A stretch of 64,000 bases of DNA from Meandrina meandrites. Its lineage: Eukaryota > Cnidaria > Anthozoa > Scleractinia > Meandrinidae. The position numbers were made by a program, and so were the translations under genes. The stretch spans positions 18,703,222-18,767,221 of the forward strand of contig OY855915.1 of assembly GCA_963693305.1 (NCBI GenBank), read 5' to 3'. The notes under the pieces are model-generated. The model was not told the origin of the DNA. It did no database searches and was given only the letters and a program-made list of their open reading frames with translations. How positions within the stretch are numbered: position 1 is the first letter of the stretch; the number at the start of each line of letters is the position of its first letter. Shown here piece by piece: positions 1 to 7,819 of the stretch.

Positions 1-989
1 CCGTACTTGAAACCATACACTGCTACACAGATCAAGTAATTTGTTCCAGTCAACTCTTGTTGATTACATTTTATGCAGTCACAAAAAACCTTTCGGTAAC
101 GATTCTCGCATCGCGACCGCAATCCTCAACTCGAAAAAAATATCTTAACTTTTCTAAGCGCAATAATCAGGAAAAGAAGAGCTACAATCGAAGCGATCAC
201 GCGTTCAGGATCCATGGCGGATTTCTTGTCACGCGAGGGGAAAAAGAAACATTTGAGAAACGTCCTGACTGTCACGTGAAAGGAAAAAGAAACATTTAAG
301 GAATGTCTATATTTATTCTCGCGTTTTGTTTACTTTCGCAGCTGACTGATTTTATCTCAGTGTGCTGATAAACATTTCTCGATTATCAAAATCTATAATC
401 AGAGGGCTAGTGTGGTCTGTATGTATTTTTTTTTTTCACTTCTAAAATAAAAGTTGACTAAGAATCTAACATTTCGCAATGATTGGAAGTAAAATCATAA
501 AACGCATGGGTCTATTTGGAAAGGAAGGTTTTTTTAATAACAGTTAACAAAATAGTTAGGTGCCATATTCACGGCAAAGCCACTGCCCGGCTACTTTTCA
601 CATGCGAACAGAAATCAAGTTATCGCCGCGTAGAACACAAAGCAAACTACTCCCCGGCAGCTAGAAAGGACTAATACAAAGTATAAACGAAAGAGATAAA
701 TTATATTTGACGAGTACTATTAGATTCGGTAGACAGAAATTTCTTTTTAAGTGTAAACAAACTGAAGGACTAACTGAGACCGTTTGACCTTGTATCGTTT
801 GTCGGATGCCGCGCTACTTTAATACGCACTATCAAAACAATTTCAGGAAATTAAATGTCAATCAAATGCGTTTTCGATGAGGTATCAGAACACGCAAGAC
901 TTGTACGACACGTACATTTCTTTCTGTACAAAGAAAATTCACACAATCACAAATCACGCATTTTGTTCCTTTAGCGATAACTTATAAAA
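1..989. other. No recognisable gene
   Basis: No convincing coding region, RNA gene or repeat was recognised on either strand. Short open frames, such as one at 57-299, have no recognisable motif and low-complexity composition. The stretch could be flank or untranslated part of the decayed transposon that follows. Confidence 0.5.
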
Positions 990-1030
990 TTGACGGTTTG
1001 CAAGAGTAGCAAATCCAGATCAGCCAATGA

Positions 1031-1640
1031 ATGGCGGTCAACATTGGCCATTTCCATCGACAAGCGCCACATTTTATCGTCCAGCTACTACTTCTGGCGA
1101 GAAGCACGCCATCGCCTCAGTCTTCAGTTCCAAGTGATGTCGAAGTACTTGCTACGGCAAACACAAAAACAAAAAAACCTCGCGTTAAGTCTGCTGACTG
1201 GACTGAGGAAGAAACGCACGAAGTTCTTGAAGCGTAGGCGCCAAAATTTAGTAAGCTGTGGGGAGTTTCACAAAGAGAAAAAATCAAACTCTGGAACGAT
1301 ATCTATTCTTTGTATAAAGAAAGGTGTCCAGAAAGCCAGAGAATGCTACAGCAGGTGAAGTAACGGCAGCAGAATCTAGAGTACTAGTTCAAGCAGTTAA
1401 GGCAGCGGTCTCGCTCGACTTGAATCAAAACCGCCTGAGAAAAGAATGGCGAGAACGTACGACTCCAGACTGGCAGAGTTCTTTTATTGAAATGTTTGAA
1501 AGAGTATGGAACAGGACAACACAAGATTTGAACGATCGGCTGAAATGTTCCGTGACGCCCAGAGCAGGAAAATGGAACAAACAAACACAATACTTGCTGG
1601 CTTAAAAGACATTTTTAAAGATTTAGCATCAAAATAATTG
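1031..1640 (+). pseudogene. Myb/SANT-like (trihelix type) protein relic
   Basis: Reading the frame of position 1031 through its stops gives a protein with a trihelix-like start near 1195 (WTEEETHEVLEA), followed after an in-frame TAG at 1235-1237 by APKFSKLW and REKIKLWNDIYSLYKERCP. A C-terminal piece resembling partner proteins of this class lies in another frame at about 1440-1630. Proteins of this kind are the second gene of PIF/Harbinger transposons, where a Myb-like DNA-binding protein assists the transposase. The facing Harbinger transposase relic at 1675-2030 supports that reading. At least three in-frame stops and one frame change make it non-functional. Alternative: a decayed host trihelix gene. 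Confidence 0.55.
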
Positions 1641-1674
1641 TCTTTATCTAATCGTTTATTTTCTGTTATTGGAT

Positions 1675-2030
1675 CGTTGTTATCCGTGCCATAGGTCGCA
1701 CTTTTCAAAACAAATGTTGTGCAATACTCACGTAGCAATCACAGTCTTCTTTAGGGTCTCGTTTTTCTGTTCAACCCTTTTCAATGCAATTCTCCGACGA
1801 GCTTTCAACATGCCAAATGCTCGTTGCATTACAGATCGTAGCGTACCGAACTTTAAGTTACACTTTCTCTGCTCTTGAGTCAGGCGTCCTCTGTCCGCGG
1901 GTAGGGTTTCACTAGCCAGTTCGTTAATGGGGATAGGTACTGTCGCCAGCTAAAAGGGGCCTTATTTCTGTTCCATTTAGATTGCCTGTTGGACAGCTAG
2001 AATTTGCTCGTTCGCTGCAAGTTCATTAAA
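1675..2030 (-). pseudogene. PIF/Harbinger transposase C-terminal relic
   Basis: Minus-strand frames give, in order, GTEIRPLLAGDSTYP, then NWLVKPYP in another frame, then LTQEQRKCNLKFGTLRSV, MQRAFGMLKARRRIAL and, after a stop, VLHNICFEK. This order matches the C-terminal half of HARBI1-type DDE nucleases: the GDSxYP block carrying the second catalytic Asp, the RxxxExAFGxLKxRWR block, and the CCxLHN ending. Several residues are off consensus; the expected catalytic Glu before AFG is Gln. Frameshifts and stops show decay. The gene converges on the Myb/SANT-like relic, the usual two-gene layout of PIF/Harbinger elements. Terminal inverted repeats could not be located by eye. Confidence 0.65.
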
Positions 2031-2332
2031 AAAACGCCATCTCTTCTGCGTGCATTGCGTGTCGTTTATTTACAGATAACGTCAACGCTTTATATCATCG
2101 TGCGAGTGCACCGAATTTGTTGCGCTTGATAGACCGATCAGAAGAACCGCACAAGACTGTGAACTAACTACACCAATAAACGTAAAAGAAAAGAAATCAA
2201 TTTTAAGAACAGTAAAGCGCGCCTGTATTTCACATAATAAGCCCTTTACAATAAATACTCCTAACCTGCAGTTTGATAAACCAGCGGGCTGCGACCTCTT
2301 TGTTAAGAAACATTATCTGTTCTTTGATATGA

Positions 2333-2414
2333 AATTCCGGCGGCCTCACAAAGCAAATGTTGATATGGCGGGAAAAATATTGACATGGCGGGAAAATTCC
2401 GCGGCCTCACAAAG
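2333..2414 (+). repeat. Short direct repeat at element border
   Basis: Two copies of a 20-bp sequence (aattccGcGGCCTCACAAAG type) lie at 2333-2353 and 2395-2414, separated by two copies of a short ATGGCGGGAAAA-like motif. They lie just before the composition changes from mixed to AT-rich and may mark the junction of the virus-like element with host DNA. Confidence 0.5.
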
Positions 2415-2464
2415 GAAACACGCATGGAATGGTCCATGGAATGCACTTTCTCCCCCTCGCATAT

Positions 2465-2501
2465 TCTCGTGTCGTCATGACAACGTCATGACGACACGAG
2501 A
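2465..2501. repeat. Perfect 17-bp-stem hairpin at the left edge of the AT-rich element
   Basis: Positions 2465-2481 and 2485-2501 are perfect reverse complements around a 3-base spacer (aac). The arm contains TCGTGTCGTCATGAC. It sits exactly where the AT-rich virus-like element begins, so it could be a terminal or regulatory structure of that element, or a hairpin made at the junction. Confidence 0.75.
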
Positions 2502-3144
2502 CAAAAATACAGTTGATATCAGCGTTGTTGCAGTGTATGAAAATATTAATAAAGTAACAACACGTGTCGATGATGATCATTGCCGGACTCTTGTTCAATT
2601 TCATAAAAATCAACAACATGGTAACAACTATTTGTATCAAGATATAGTTATGAAGATGAAACCTAAACAGCCTTACGTACCGAAATTGCAATGTCATCTC
2701 ATCATATATGGTATCAAAAGCTATCAATCAAATGTCGACAGTAGTGTTTATGACGCGCTATGGTATATAGATAATAATGAAAAATTAGCATTCAACACCC
2801 CAATTACATTACAAAACCAATCGATTTCAGGCGTAAAGGATGCTAAAAATGACGATGATGCTGTTAATTACAAGCAGTTAAATACGCTTGAAGCAACACT
2901 CTTAAGCAAATTGGGAGCATTACAACCAAAAAGCTATTACAACACAATATTTGAATACTTTTTTGATTTATTGGATCCATCTAAATTCATCATGTCAGAT
3001 AGCTTCGGTGCAGTGGTGTCTGGATTATTTGGTAATCTCATTTTTCAAACTACGAAGTTGTTAAAAGAATTTAAGCCAAGAGATGGGTTTACAGGTGTTT
3101 TCATAGTTAATTTTAATGAAAATGTAACGGAATCCGATGACTAG
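2488..3144 (+). CDS. Fibre-like protein of the virus-like element, N-terminal part
   Basis: The product is about 218 residues if it starts at ATG 2488 (MTTRDKNTVDIS). A longer frame reaches back to 2329, but that part crosses the border hairpin and has different composition, so it is probably not original. The segment NQSISGVKDAKNDDDAVNYKQL resembles the trimer-neck motif seen in many phage and viral fibres (xITxVxxPxxxxDAVNxxYV). This is a resemblance only. The frame ends at TAG 3142-3144, and the next open frame starts one codon later in the same frame, so the two may be one gene broken by a stop. Function is inferred weakly: attachment or structural protein. It is not recognised with certainty. 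Confidence 0.45.
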   Translation: MTTRDKNTVDISVVAVYENINKVTTRVDDDHCRTLVQFHKNQQHGNNYLYQDIVMKMKPKQPYVPKLQCHLIIYGIKSYQSNVDSSVYDALWYIDNNEKLAFNTPITLQNQSISGVKDAKNDDDAVNYKQLNTLEATLLSKLGALQPKSYYNTIFEYFFDLLDPSKFIMSDSFGAVVSGLFGNLIFQTTKLLKEFKPRDGFTGVFIVNFNENVTESDD

Positions 3145-3147
3145 ACT

Positions 3148-3561
3148 ATGTATATTGCGTTTAAATACGATTATAAACCCGGTGATAATAAAAGAATTAA
3201 AATAGAATTAGGCAATGATGGAAGTTTTGATTTTCCATGGGTGAAATTAGAGTCTGGTAAGTTATTTCTCGATTATGATTTAGATGTATATTCTAAGCAA
3301 ATTAGAGATGCTTATATAGGCGAATATTTAAATCTCTGGTATACTAAAATTGCGGGTCAATTCAGAATCGCTGTATGCAATAATGCTATGAGTATTGATC
3401 AAACATTTTCTGGGTTTAATATCTATGCTTCAAACATTAAAATCACTTCAGATTACCATGTACAAAGAATCGGTTTTAGTAAATCTGTATACCCAATAAA
3501 TGATAAAGTGTATCATAAAATGCAATTTTTAGATAAAACGAATGGAGTATTCTTCGAATAA
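3148..3561 (+). CDS. Unrecognised protein, probable continuation of the fibre-like ORF
   Basis: This 137-residue open frame lies in the same frame as the preceding one, separated only by a TAG and one codon. It is rich in aromatic and Asp/Lys residues with alternating hydrophobic stretches (FRIAVCNNAMSIDQTF, FNIYASNIKITSDYH), suggesting a beta-rich domain, which would suit the C-terminal head of a fibre. No family is recognised. It is followed by a 42-base gap with a TATAAGAAGA motif before the next gene. Confidence 0.45.
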   Translation: MYIAFKYDYKPGDNKRIKIELGNDGSFDFPWVKLESGKLFLDYDLDVYSKQIRDAYIGEYLNLWYTKIAGQFRIAVCNNAMSIDQTFSGFNIYASNIKITSDYHVQRIGFSKSVYPINDKVYHKMQFLDKTNGVFFE

Positions 3562-3603
3562 AAATCGCTTAATTGTATAATCATATAACATATAAGAAGA
3601 CAT

Positions 3604-4074
3604 ATGATGAATTTTAATCACATATCCAACAAATTATCAGAAGATAGAGTGAAGGAATTGAAGGACCTGTACAATAATTACCACCGATTACAGACATGTT
3701 ATAAATGGAAGTATAAGAAATTGAAACGCGTTTATCTGTCTCTGCAGATGTCCTCCATTTGCTTGACTGTCATAGGTTCTGTTGTTGGTAGCATCACTCT
3801 TAATCCTATTGTTATAGGTTGTTTAACAGGCTCGGGTGTTTTGATTCACGGTTTTATAACAAAGAGTAACATATATGACAAAGTAAATAAATGCAAATTT
3901 GCATACACAAGTTATGAGAAAGTTTGTATACAGATAAAATGCTTCTTGAGAGGCTTACCATCTGATGAAAATGCTTTTCTGACCGATCTAAAAGTGCTTG
4001 ACGATATTGTAATTGATCAATGTCCCACTGTAGATGAATATGTTAACAGATATAACAAACAATTCACTGTCTGA
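3604..4074 (+). CDS. Small membrane protein of the virus-like element
   Basis: A 156-residue protein. Residues about 1-45 are charged and helical (KLSEDRVKELKDLYNNYHRL). Residues about 48-90 form two adjacent hydrophobic helices separated by a short turn (ICLTVIGSVVGSITLNP, IVIGCLTGSGVLIHGF). Residues 95-156 are again charged and end in a Pro/Asp-rich tail. The layout is a two-pass hairpin with both soluble ends on the same side, as in SLATT-like or holin-like small membrane proteins. No catalytic motif is visible. The upstream TATAAGAAGA at 3592-3601 resembles motifs before other genes of this element. I regard it as a conserved element gene of unknown role. Confidence 0.55.
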   Translation: MMNFNHISNKLSEDRVKELKDLYNNYHRLQTCYKWKYKKLKRVYLSLQMSSICLTVIGSVVGSITLNPIVIGCLTGSGVLIHGFITKSNIYDKVNKCKFAYTSYEKVCIQIKCFLRGLPSDENAFLTDLKVLDDIVIDQCPTVDEYVNRYNKQFTV

Positions 4075-4184
4075 TAATGTGTAATATCTCTGCATTTTTC
4101 AATTCTAAAATCTTTGCCCAATATCGATTATAAAATTCAAGCGTTTTTATCGATTTAGTAATCTTTATACATTCAAATGGAAGA
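4075..4184. other. Intergenic spacer between convergent genes
   Basis: AT-rich spacer between the plus-strand membrane-protein gene and the minus-strand VLTF3-like gene. No repeat or clear terminator hairpin is seen. Confidence 0.4.
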
Positions 4185-4631
4185 TCAAGCAATATAAATA
4201 ACTGCCTGCATGATGATGTATTTAGTGCTGATCATTCGTCTTCGGAGTTTATTAACTGAAGGAATAACAGATCCAATTATTTTGAATGTCTTATAAATTT
4301 TATCCCTTTGTTTATAAGTTAATGTGATTTTATTCTCACAGCAAATAGAATTAAGCGTATTCTCGATATGATAAAAACGCTTGTATGCTGATTTGCATCG
4401 TATGCGATACATATTTTCATAAAAATCAATATAATTGGAGGTATATTTATAGCTTTGGCTACCGCAATTTTTGCATACTGTTGAATAGACATCTTCTAAA
4501 ATATCCTGCTCAATACAGCATGACTCAGCCACTTTATCACCTTCCACTAATAGTTGATCACAATAAAAACATGTAGACTCACCAATATCCTTTAAATCAT
4601 CGTGAATTTGCGAATTACAACTCATTCGCAT
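4185..4631 (-). CDS. VLTF3-like late transcription factor candidate
   Basis: A 148-residue Cys-rich protein. It has CFYC (about residues 22-25), SCCIEQD, then CKNCG (about 54-58), followed by a region with YIDFYENMYRI and CKSAYKRFYHIENTLNSI. A CxxCG ribbon followed by a YKRxxHF-like block is the signature of the VLTF3-like late transcription factors of large DNA viruses and related elements, which drive late viral gene expression. The C-terminal half is Lys/Arg-rich. It is the only gene of the element transcribed from the minus strand. The start ATG 4629-4631 is the first in frame. Alternative: an unrelated small zinc-binding protein. Family membership needs a profile search. Confidence 0.5.
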   Translation of the reverse strand: MRMSCNSQIHDDLKDIGESTCFYCDQLLVEGDKVAESCCIEQDILEDVYSTVCKNCGSQSYKYTSNYIDFYENMYRIRCKSAYKRFYHIENTLNSICCENKITLTYKQRDKIYKTFKIIGSVIPSVNKLRRRMISTKYIIMQAVIYIA

Positions 4632-4694
4632 ACTATTGTATGATATTAAATTTTATGTTTCTCCACATGACGTTACGGTACAGCTGTTTTTTAC

Positions 4695-4740
4695 AGTAAA
4701 CTTTTTAGTAAACTTTTTAGTAAACTTTTTAGTAAACTTT
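4695..4740 (+). repeat. 12-bp tandem repeat
   Basis: Four near-identical copies of AGTAAACTTTTT lie upstream of the minus-strand VLTF3-like gene, in the long non-coding part of the element. They could act as a promoter or replication-associated iteron, or be simple slippage. Confidence 0.7.
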
Positions 4741-4845
4741 AGAATAAACTTTTTGAGTAAAATTTACTTTGATTTGATTGGTTAAAAAAATCATGTGACC
4801 ATCTCGTGATGCTATGTGTTGTAGCCATAATAGAACTTTCAAGAA

Positions 4846-5071
4846 GCATTTTAAATATTAATCATTTCAAAACCGTTTGGGTTCCAGCCCTGATTTGCAT
4901 ATTTTAGTATAAGAGCACAGTTTGAAAAAACCTGCTTACGCGTAAGTCGAAAAAAGAATAAATGAATATGAGTCGATCAAAAAAACCTGCTTACGCGTAA
5001 GCCGAAATATAAAGCATTTTAAATATTAATCATTTCAAAACCGTTGGGTTCCAGCCCTGATTTGCATATTT
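4846..5071 (+). repeat. Duplicated 58-bp block with paired CTTACGCGTAAG palindromes
   Basis: A block of about 58 bp (starting GCATTTTAAATATTAATC, ending TGATTTGCATATT) occurs at 4846-4904 and 5013-5071 with one indel. Between them, AAAAAACCTGCTTACGCGTAAG occurs twice, placing the 12-bp palindrome CTTACGCGTAAG at 4935-4946 and 4990-5001. The element's coding density is otherwise high, so this repeated non-coding kilobase is a good candidate for an origin or transcription control region. Confidence 0.65.
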
Positions 5072-5271
5072 GCTTCCAAGATAATAACCAGAGCAATGAC
5101 GATGAAAGTGATAAAAATGATTAACATTTAAAAGCAAAGTTATGTAATATATATTGTGTAGGGTAAGCTAAAAAGCTAAGCCCGAGAAGGGTACAGTGTT
5201 TTTAAACATTGAATTTTCGCTATTTATTATAGCCAATATATTTGAATATACTGGTTATCAATATTTAAACG

Positions 5272-5293
5272 TACTATAAACTACTTAAGAAGA
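5272..5293 (+). promoter_or_regulatory. Putative promoter motif, copy 1
   Basis: TACTATAAACTACTTAAGAAGA lies 20 bases before the ATG of the small zinc-finger ORF. A near-identical 22-base sequence lies 25 bases before the DNA polymerase ATG at 5652-5673, and a shorter TATAAGAAGA precedes the membrane-protein gene. The shared TATA-like core plus TTAAGAAGA at constant distance from starts suggests an element-encoded promoter. Confidence 0.5.
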
Positions 5294-5313
5294 AAAAACA
5301 TATAGTAATATTA

Positions 5314-5541
5314 ATGACACGAGGAGTAAAGCACACTACTGAAGAAGATAGATAAAACGCTATTAGACAGAGCAAGACAAAATATATGCTTGCAAAGAGC
5401 TGGATATGTGATACATGTGACAACCGCGATTATTCATTAGCAGGTAAATGGATGCATTGCAAAACGAAAAAGCATATCACTAATGTATTACTCAAATCAA
5501 TTGAAACAGATGATAAATTTGATTTGATACCCGTTGAATGA
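5314..5541 (+). pseudogene. Small zinc-finger ORF broken by one in-frame stop
   Basis: The frame begins MTRGVKHTTEEDR, meets TAA at 5353-5355 and continues in the same frame to TGA 5539-5541. The downstream part has CDTCDNRDYSLAGKWMHC and TKKH, a CxxC-x(n)-HC-x4-H arrangement like single C2H2-type fingers of small viral proteins. Total length would be about 75 codons. The promoter-like motif at 5272-5293 sits directly upstream, which supports its being a real gene of the element before it was broken. Function unknown; DNA or RNA binding is only suggested by the finger. Confidence 0.5.
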
Positions 5542-5651
5542 ATTTTTATGTGACAATATATTGTCATTTTTGCTATGGTAACCAAAAATATATTATTTCT
5601 GGTTGTCTGCAATAATAGTTCAACATTTTAAATGCATAAAAAATGCATTTT
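5542..5651. other. AT-rich spacer before polymerase gene
   Basis: Short AT-rich spacer without recognisable coding content between the zinc-finger ORF and the second copy of the promoter-like motif. Confidence 0.4.
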
Positions 5652-5673
5652 TACTATAAATGACTTAAGAAGA
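5652..5673 (+). promoter_or_regulatory. Putative promoter motif, copy 2
   Basis: TACTATAAATGACTTAAGAAGA, matching copy 1 at 5272-5293 at about 20 of 22 positions, lies 25 bases before the ATG of the DNA polymerase. A second ACTATAAATTATAAA follows at 5680-5694, close to the start codon. Confidence 0.5.
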
Positions 5674-5698
5674 TAGTGATACTATAAATTATAAACAA

Positions 5699-7447
5699 AT
5701 GGAAAATGAACACGCCTCAAAAAATCAATTGATTTCGACTCATGTAGATGATGGTCAATTGATAAAAAATTTTATCTCCGCTAAATATATGAACAAATCT
5801 GACCTTAATAAATTATCAAAGGCCAAACTAATACAGCTAATATTAAGAAAAAATGCTCAAAAACAAGAAAAAAACACAATATCGAGCAATAGTATGACCC
5901 TGAAACAGCTATCCAAATATTTACCGGATGCTAAAAAACTCGGATATACTTGGAAGCAACTCATGAAAAAAAGTACAAGGGGTGTTACAATGAACGATAT
6001 ACAACGTTATAGGAATATAAAATCAGTACATGCCATTATTCCCAAAGCAATACGAGATTCTCAGAAATATTTAGAATTGGATCGTAAATTAAAACAAAAA
6101 GAAAGACTTATAAAACGGAATCATGAAAGGCTTATTCGACGACAAAAACAGCAAAGGACCCAGTCATCAAATGAATTTAATTTCGATGACAGCATTTTTG
6201 ATTCAACATCCAATGACCAACCTCTATTCAAAATAACTGAAATAGGAAATACAGCTAATAAAAAATTCAATGCTTATACCAATGAATTCAAAATAAATGT
6301 ACGTGAACATTACATAACAAATAAAAATGATATTTTCAGTGTTTTTGAGAGATTGGTGGAAATGACAATTAAGAAAAGACAGTTAAAAGGTAATGATAGA
6401 TTAAGATTGGTATTTTTAAATGATGAATTAGATCATCCTATATCAACAAAAATGTTAAAAGTTTCTGAATTTAAGTTAAAACATGTTTCAGATGTAATTA
6501 GCACATTGGAGTACAAAGAAATAGATTTAGAAAATTGTAAAATAATTGTTCAATCTGTCAAAATACCGGCAGGAAAAGGGCATTTATATTTGTCGAAGCA
6601 AACAGTAAATAGAAAGCAATGTATTATCACAATAAAAAATAATGACACAATATGTTTAGCAAGGGCCATTGTAACAGCTTATGCTAATTTACACGCTGAT
6701 AATTACACAACAAGTCAGTTAAAAAATGGATTTAATAAATCACGGAAACTTCAAGAAACTCAAGCCAAAGAACTTCATAATAATGCTAATGTCGAAATTA
6801 ACGATTATGGTAATTGTCTTGATGATGTATACAAGTTTGCACTATATCTAGAAGTTGAGATTAATATCATTGATTCTGAGCAGTTCAATCAAATCATATA
6901 TACAGCCAATAAGGGTAAAACAGATAAAATTTACCTATACAAAAAACGTAATCATTTTGATGTAATAAAATCAATGACGGCTTTTCTAGATGTTGCTTAT
7001 TACTGTCATAGTTGCAAAAAATCTTATACAAGACGTGATAAACACAAATGCCCGCAAAAATGTCTTGCTTGTTTTAAATATTTTTCACATGGCAATAAAT
7101 GTAAAGGTAAAGGCGTCACATGTAAGCAATGTAATCGTGTTTTTCATGGTAACAGCTGTTTTAAAAACCATACAAGTAACCGATCGAAAAAAGATGATGA
7201 TTCAGTATGTAAAAGTGTATCAAAATGTTTAAAATGCAATCAAATCATACTAAAACCATATATTAAAATACATAAATGCGGATTTAAAATGTGTAATAAT
7301 TGTAATAGCTATTGTGAAAGCAAACATAAATGTTTCATGAAAAAGATAAAGTGCAAGGGAGGTAATTGTATCAAAAATAACAAATTCCCTTGCAGATTAA
7401 ATAAAAACATAAAACGAAAAGATATTAAGATATTGCTTTTCATGTAG
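5699..7447 (+). CDS. Family B DNA polymerase (protein-primed type), N-terminal part
   Basis: This 582-residue open frame carries the N-terminal region typical of the large DNA polymerases of Polintons, adintovirus-like elements and linear plasmids. Residues about 1-200 are Lys-rich and helical. Residues about 200-430 form an accessory domain with IKNNDTICLARAIVTAYA near 320, resembling the Cys-protease-like fold region often present there. Residues about 433-575 form a long Cys/His array (CHSCKKSY, HKCPQKCLACFKYF, CKQCNRVFHGNSCFKNH, CLKCNQIIL, CNNCNSYC), several zinc ribbons in a row. The frame runs off into a stop at 7445-7447, just where the exonuclease domain should start. The domain continues in another frame, so the gene is broken. 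No terminal-protein priming domain can be assigned by eye. Confidence 0.8.
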   Translation: MENEHASKNQLISTHVDDGQLIKNFISAKYMNKSDLNKLSKAKLIQLILRKNAQKQEKNTISSNSMTLKQLSKYLPDAKKLGYTWKQLMKKSTRGVTMNDIQRYRNIKSVHAIIPKAIRDSQKYLELDRKLKQKERLIKRNHERLIRRQKQQRTQSSNEFNFDDSIFDSTSNDQPLFKITEIGNTANKKFNAYTNEFKINVREHYITNKNDIFSVFERLVEMTIKKRQLKGNDRLRLVFLNDELDHPISTKMLKVSEFKLKHVSDVISTLEYKEIDLENCKIIVQSVKIPAGKGHLYLSKQTVNRKQCIITIKNNDTICLARAIVTAYANLHADNYTTSQLKNGFNKSRKLQETQAKELHNNANVEINDYGNCLDDVYKFALYLEVEINIIDSEQFNQIIYTANKGKTDKIYLYKKRNHFDVIKSMTAFLDVAYYCHSCKKSYTRRDKHKCPQKCLACFKYFSHGNKCKGKGVTCKQCNRVFHGNSCFKNHTSNRSKKDDDSVCKSVSKCLKCNQIILKPYIKIHKCGFKMCNNCNSYCESKHKCFMKKIKCKGGNCIKNNKFPCRLNKNIKRKDIKILLFM

Positions 7448-7819
7448 AACGTATAATGAAAAATATTTATTCTTCGATTTCGAATGTATACAAAACACTG
7501 GAACACATGAAGTTAATTTAGCTATCTGTCATGATTTCAATGGTAATGAATCAATATTCAATGATATCAATAGTTTTTGTAATGGCATTCTAAATGAAAA
7601 ATATAAAGGATACACGATTTTAGCACACAACAGCAAATCGTACGATTCGCATTTTATTCTTAAATGGTGTATAGATAATGGCTTTAAACCTTATTGTATT
7701 TACAATGGTGCAAAAATCATGATGATGGAAATTACACAATTAAGAATCAAAATAATTGACAGCTTAAATTTCATTCAGCAACCCCATCATCGTTTCCTAA
7801 AACGTTTGGTTTAAACGAG
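7448..7819 (+). pseudogene. Frame-shifted exonuclease segment of the DNA polymerase
   Basis: In the third frame this stretch encodes the start of the 3'-5' proofreading exonuclease: ExoI as FDFEC (7473-7487) and ExoII as AHNSKSYDSHF (from about 7623). ExoIII (YCRSDVD) follows in the next open frame at about 8010. Both neighbouring open frames are in frame 2 while this part is in frame 3, so there are two compensating breaks, one near 7440 and one near 7780-7810. The conserved motif residues remain intact, which points to recent inactivation, or to assembly indels in A-runs. Confidence 0.75.

Noticed and set aside
990..1358. 122-residue basic frame overlapping the Myb/SANT relic
   Set aside because: Shadow frame; the recognisable trihelix-like residues are in the frame of 1031.
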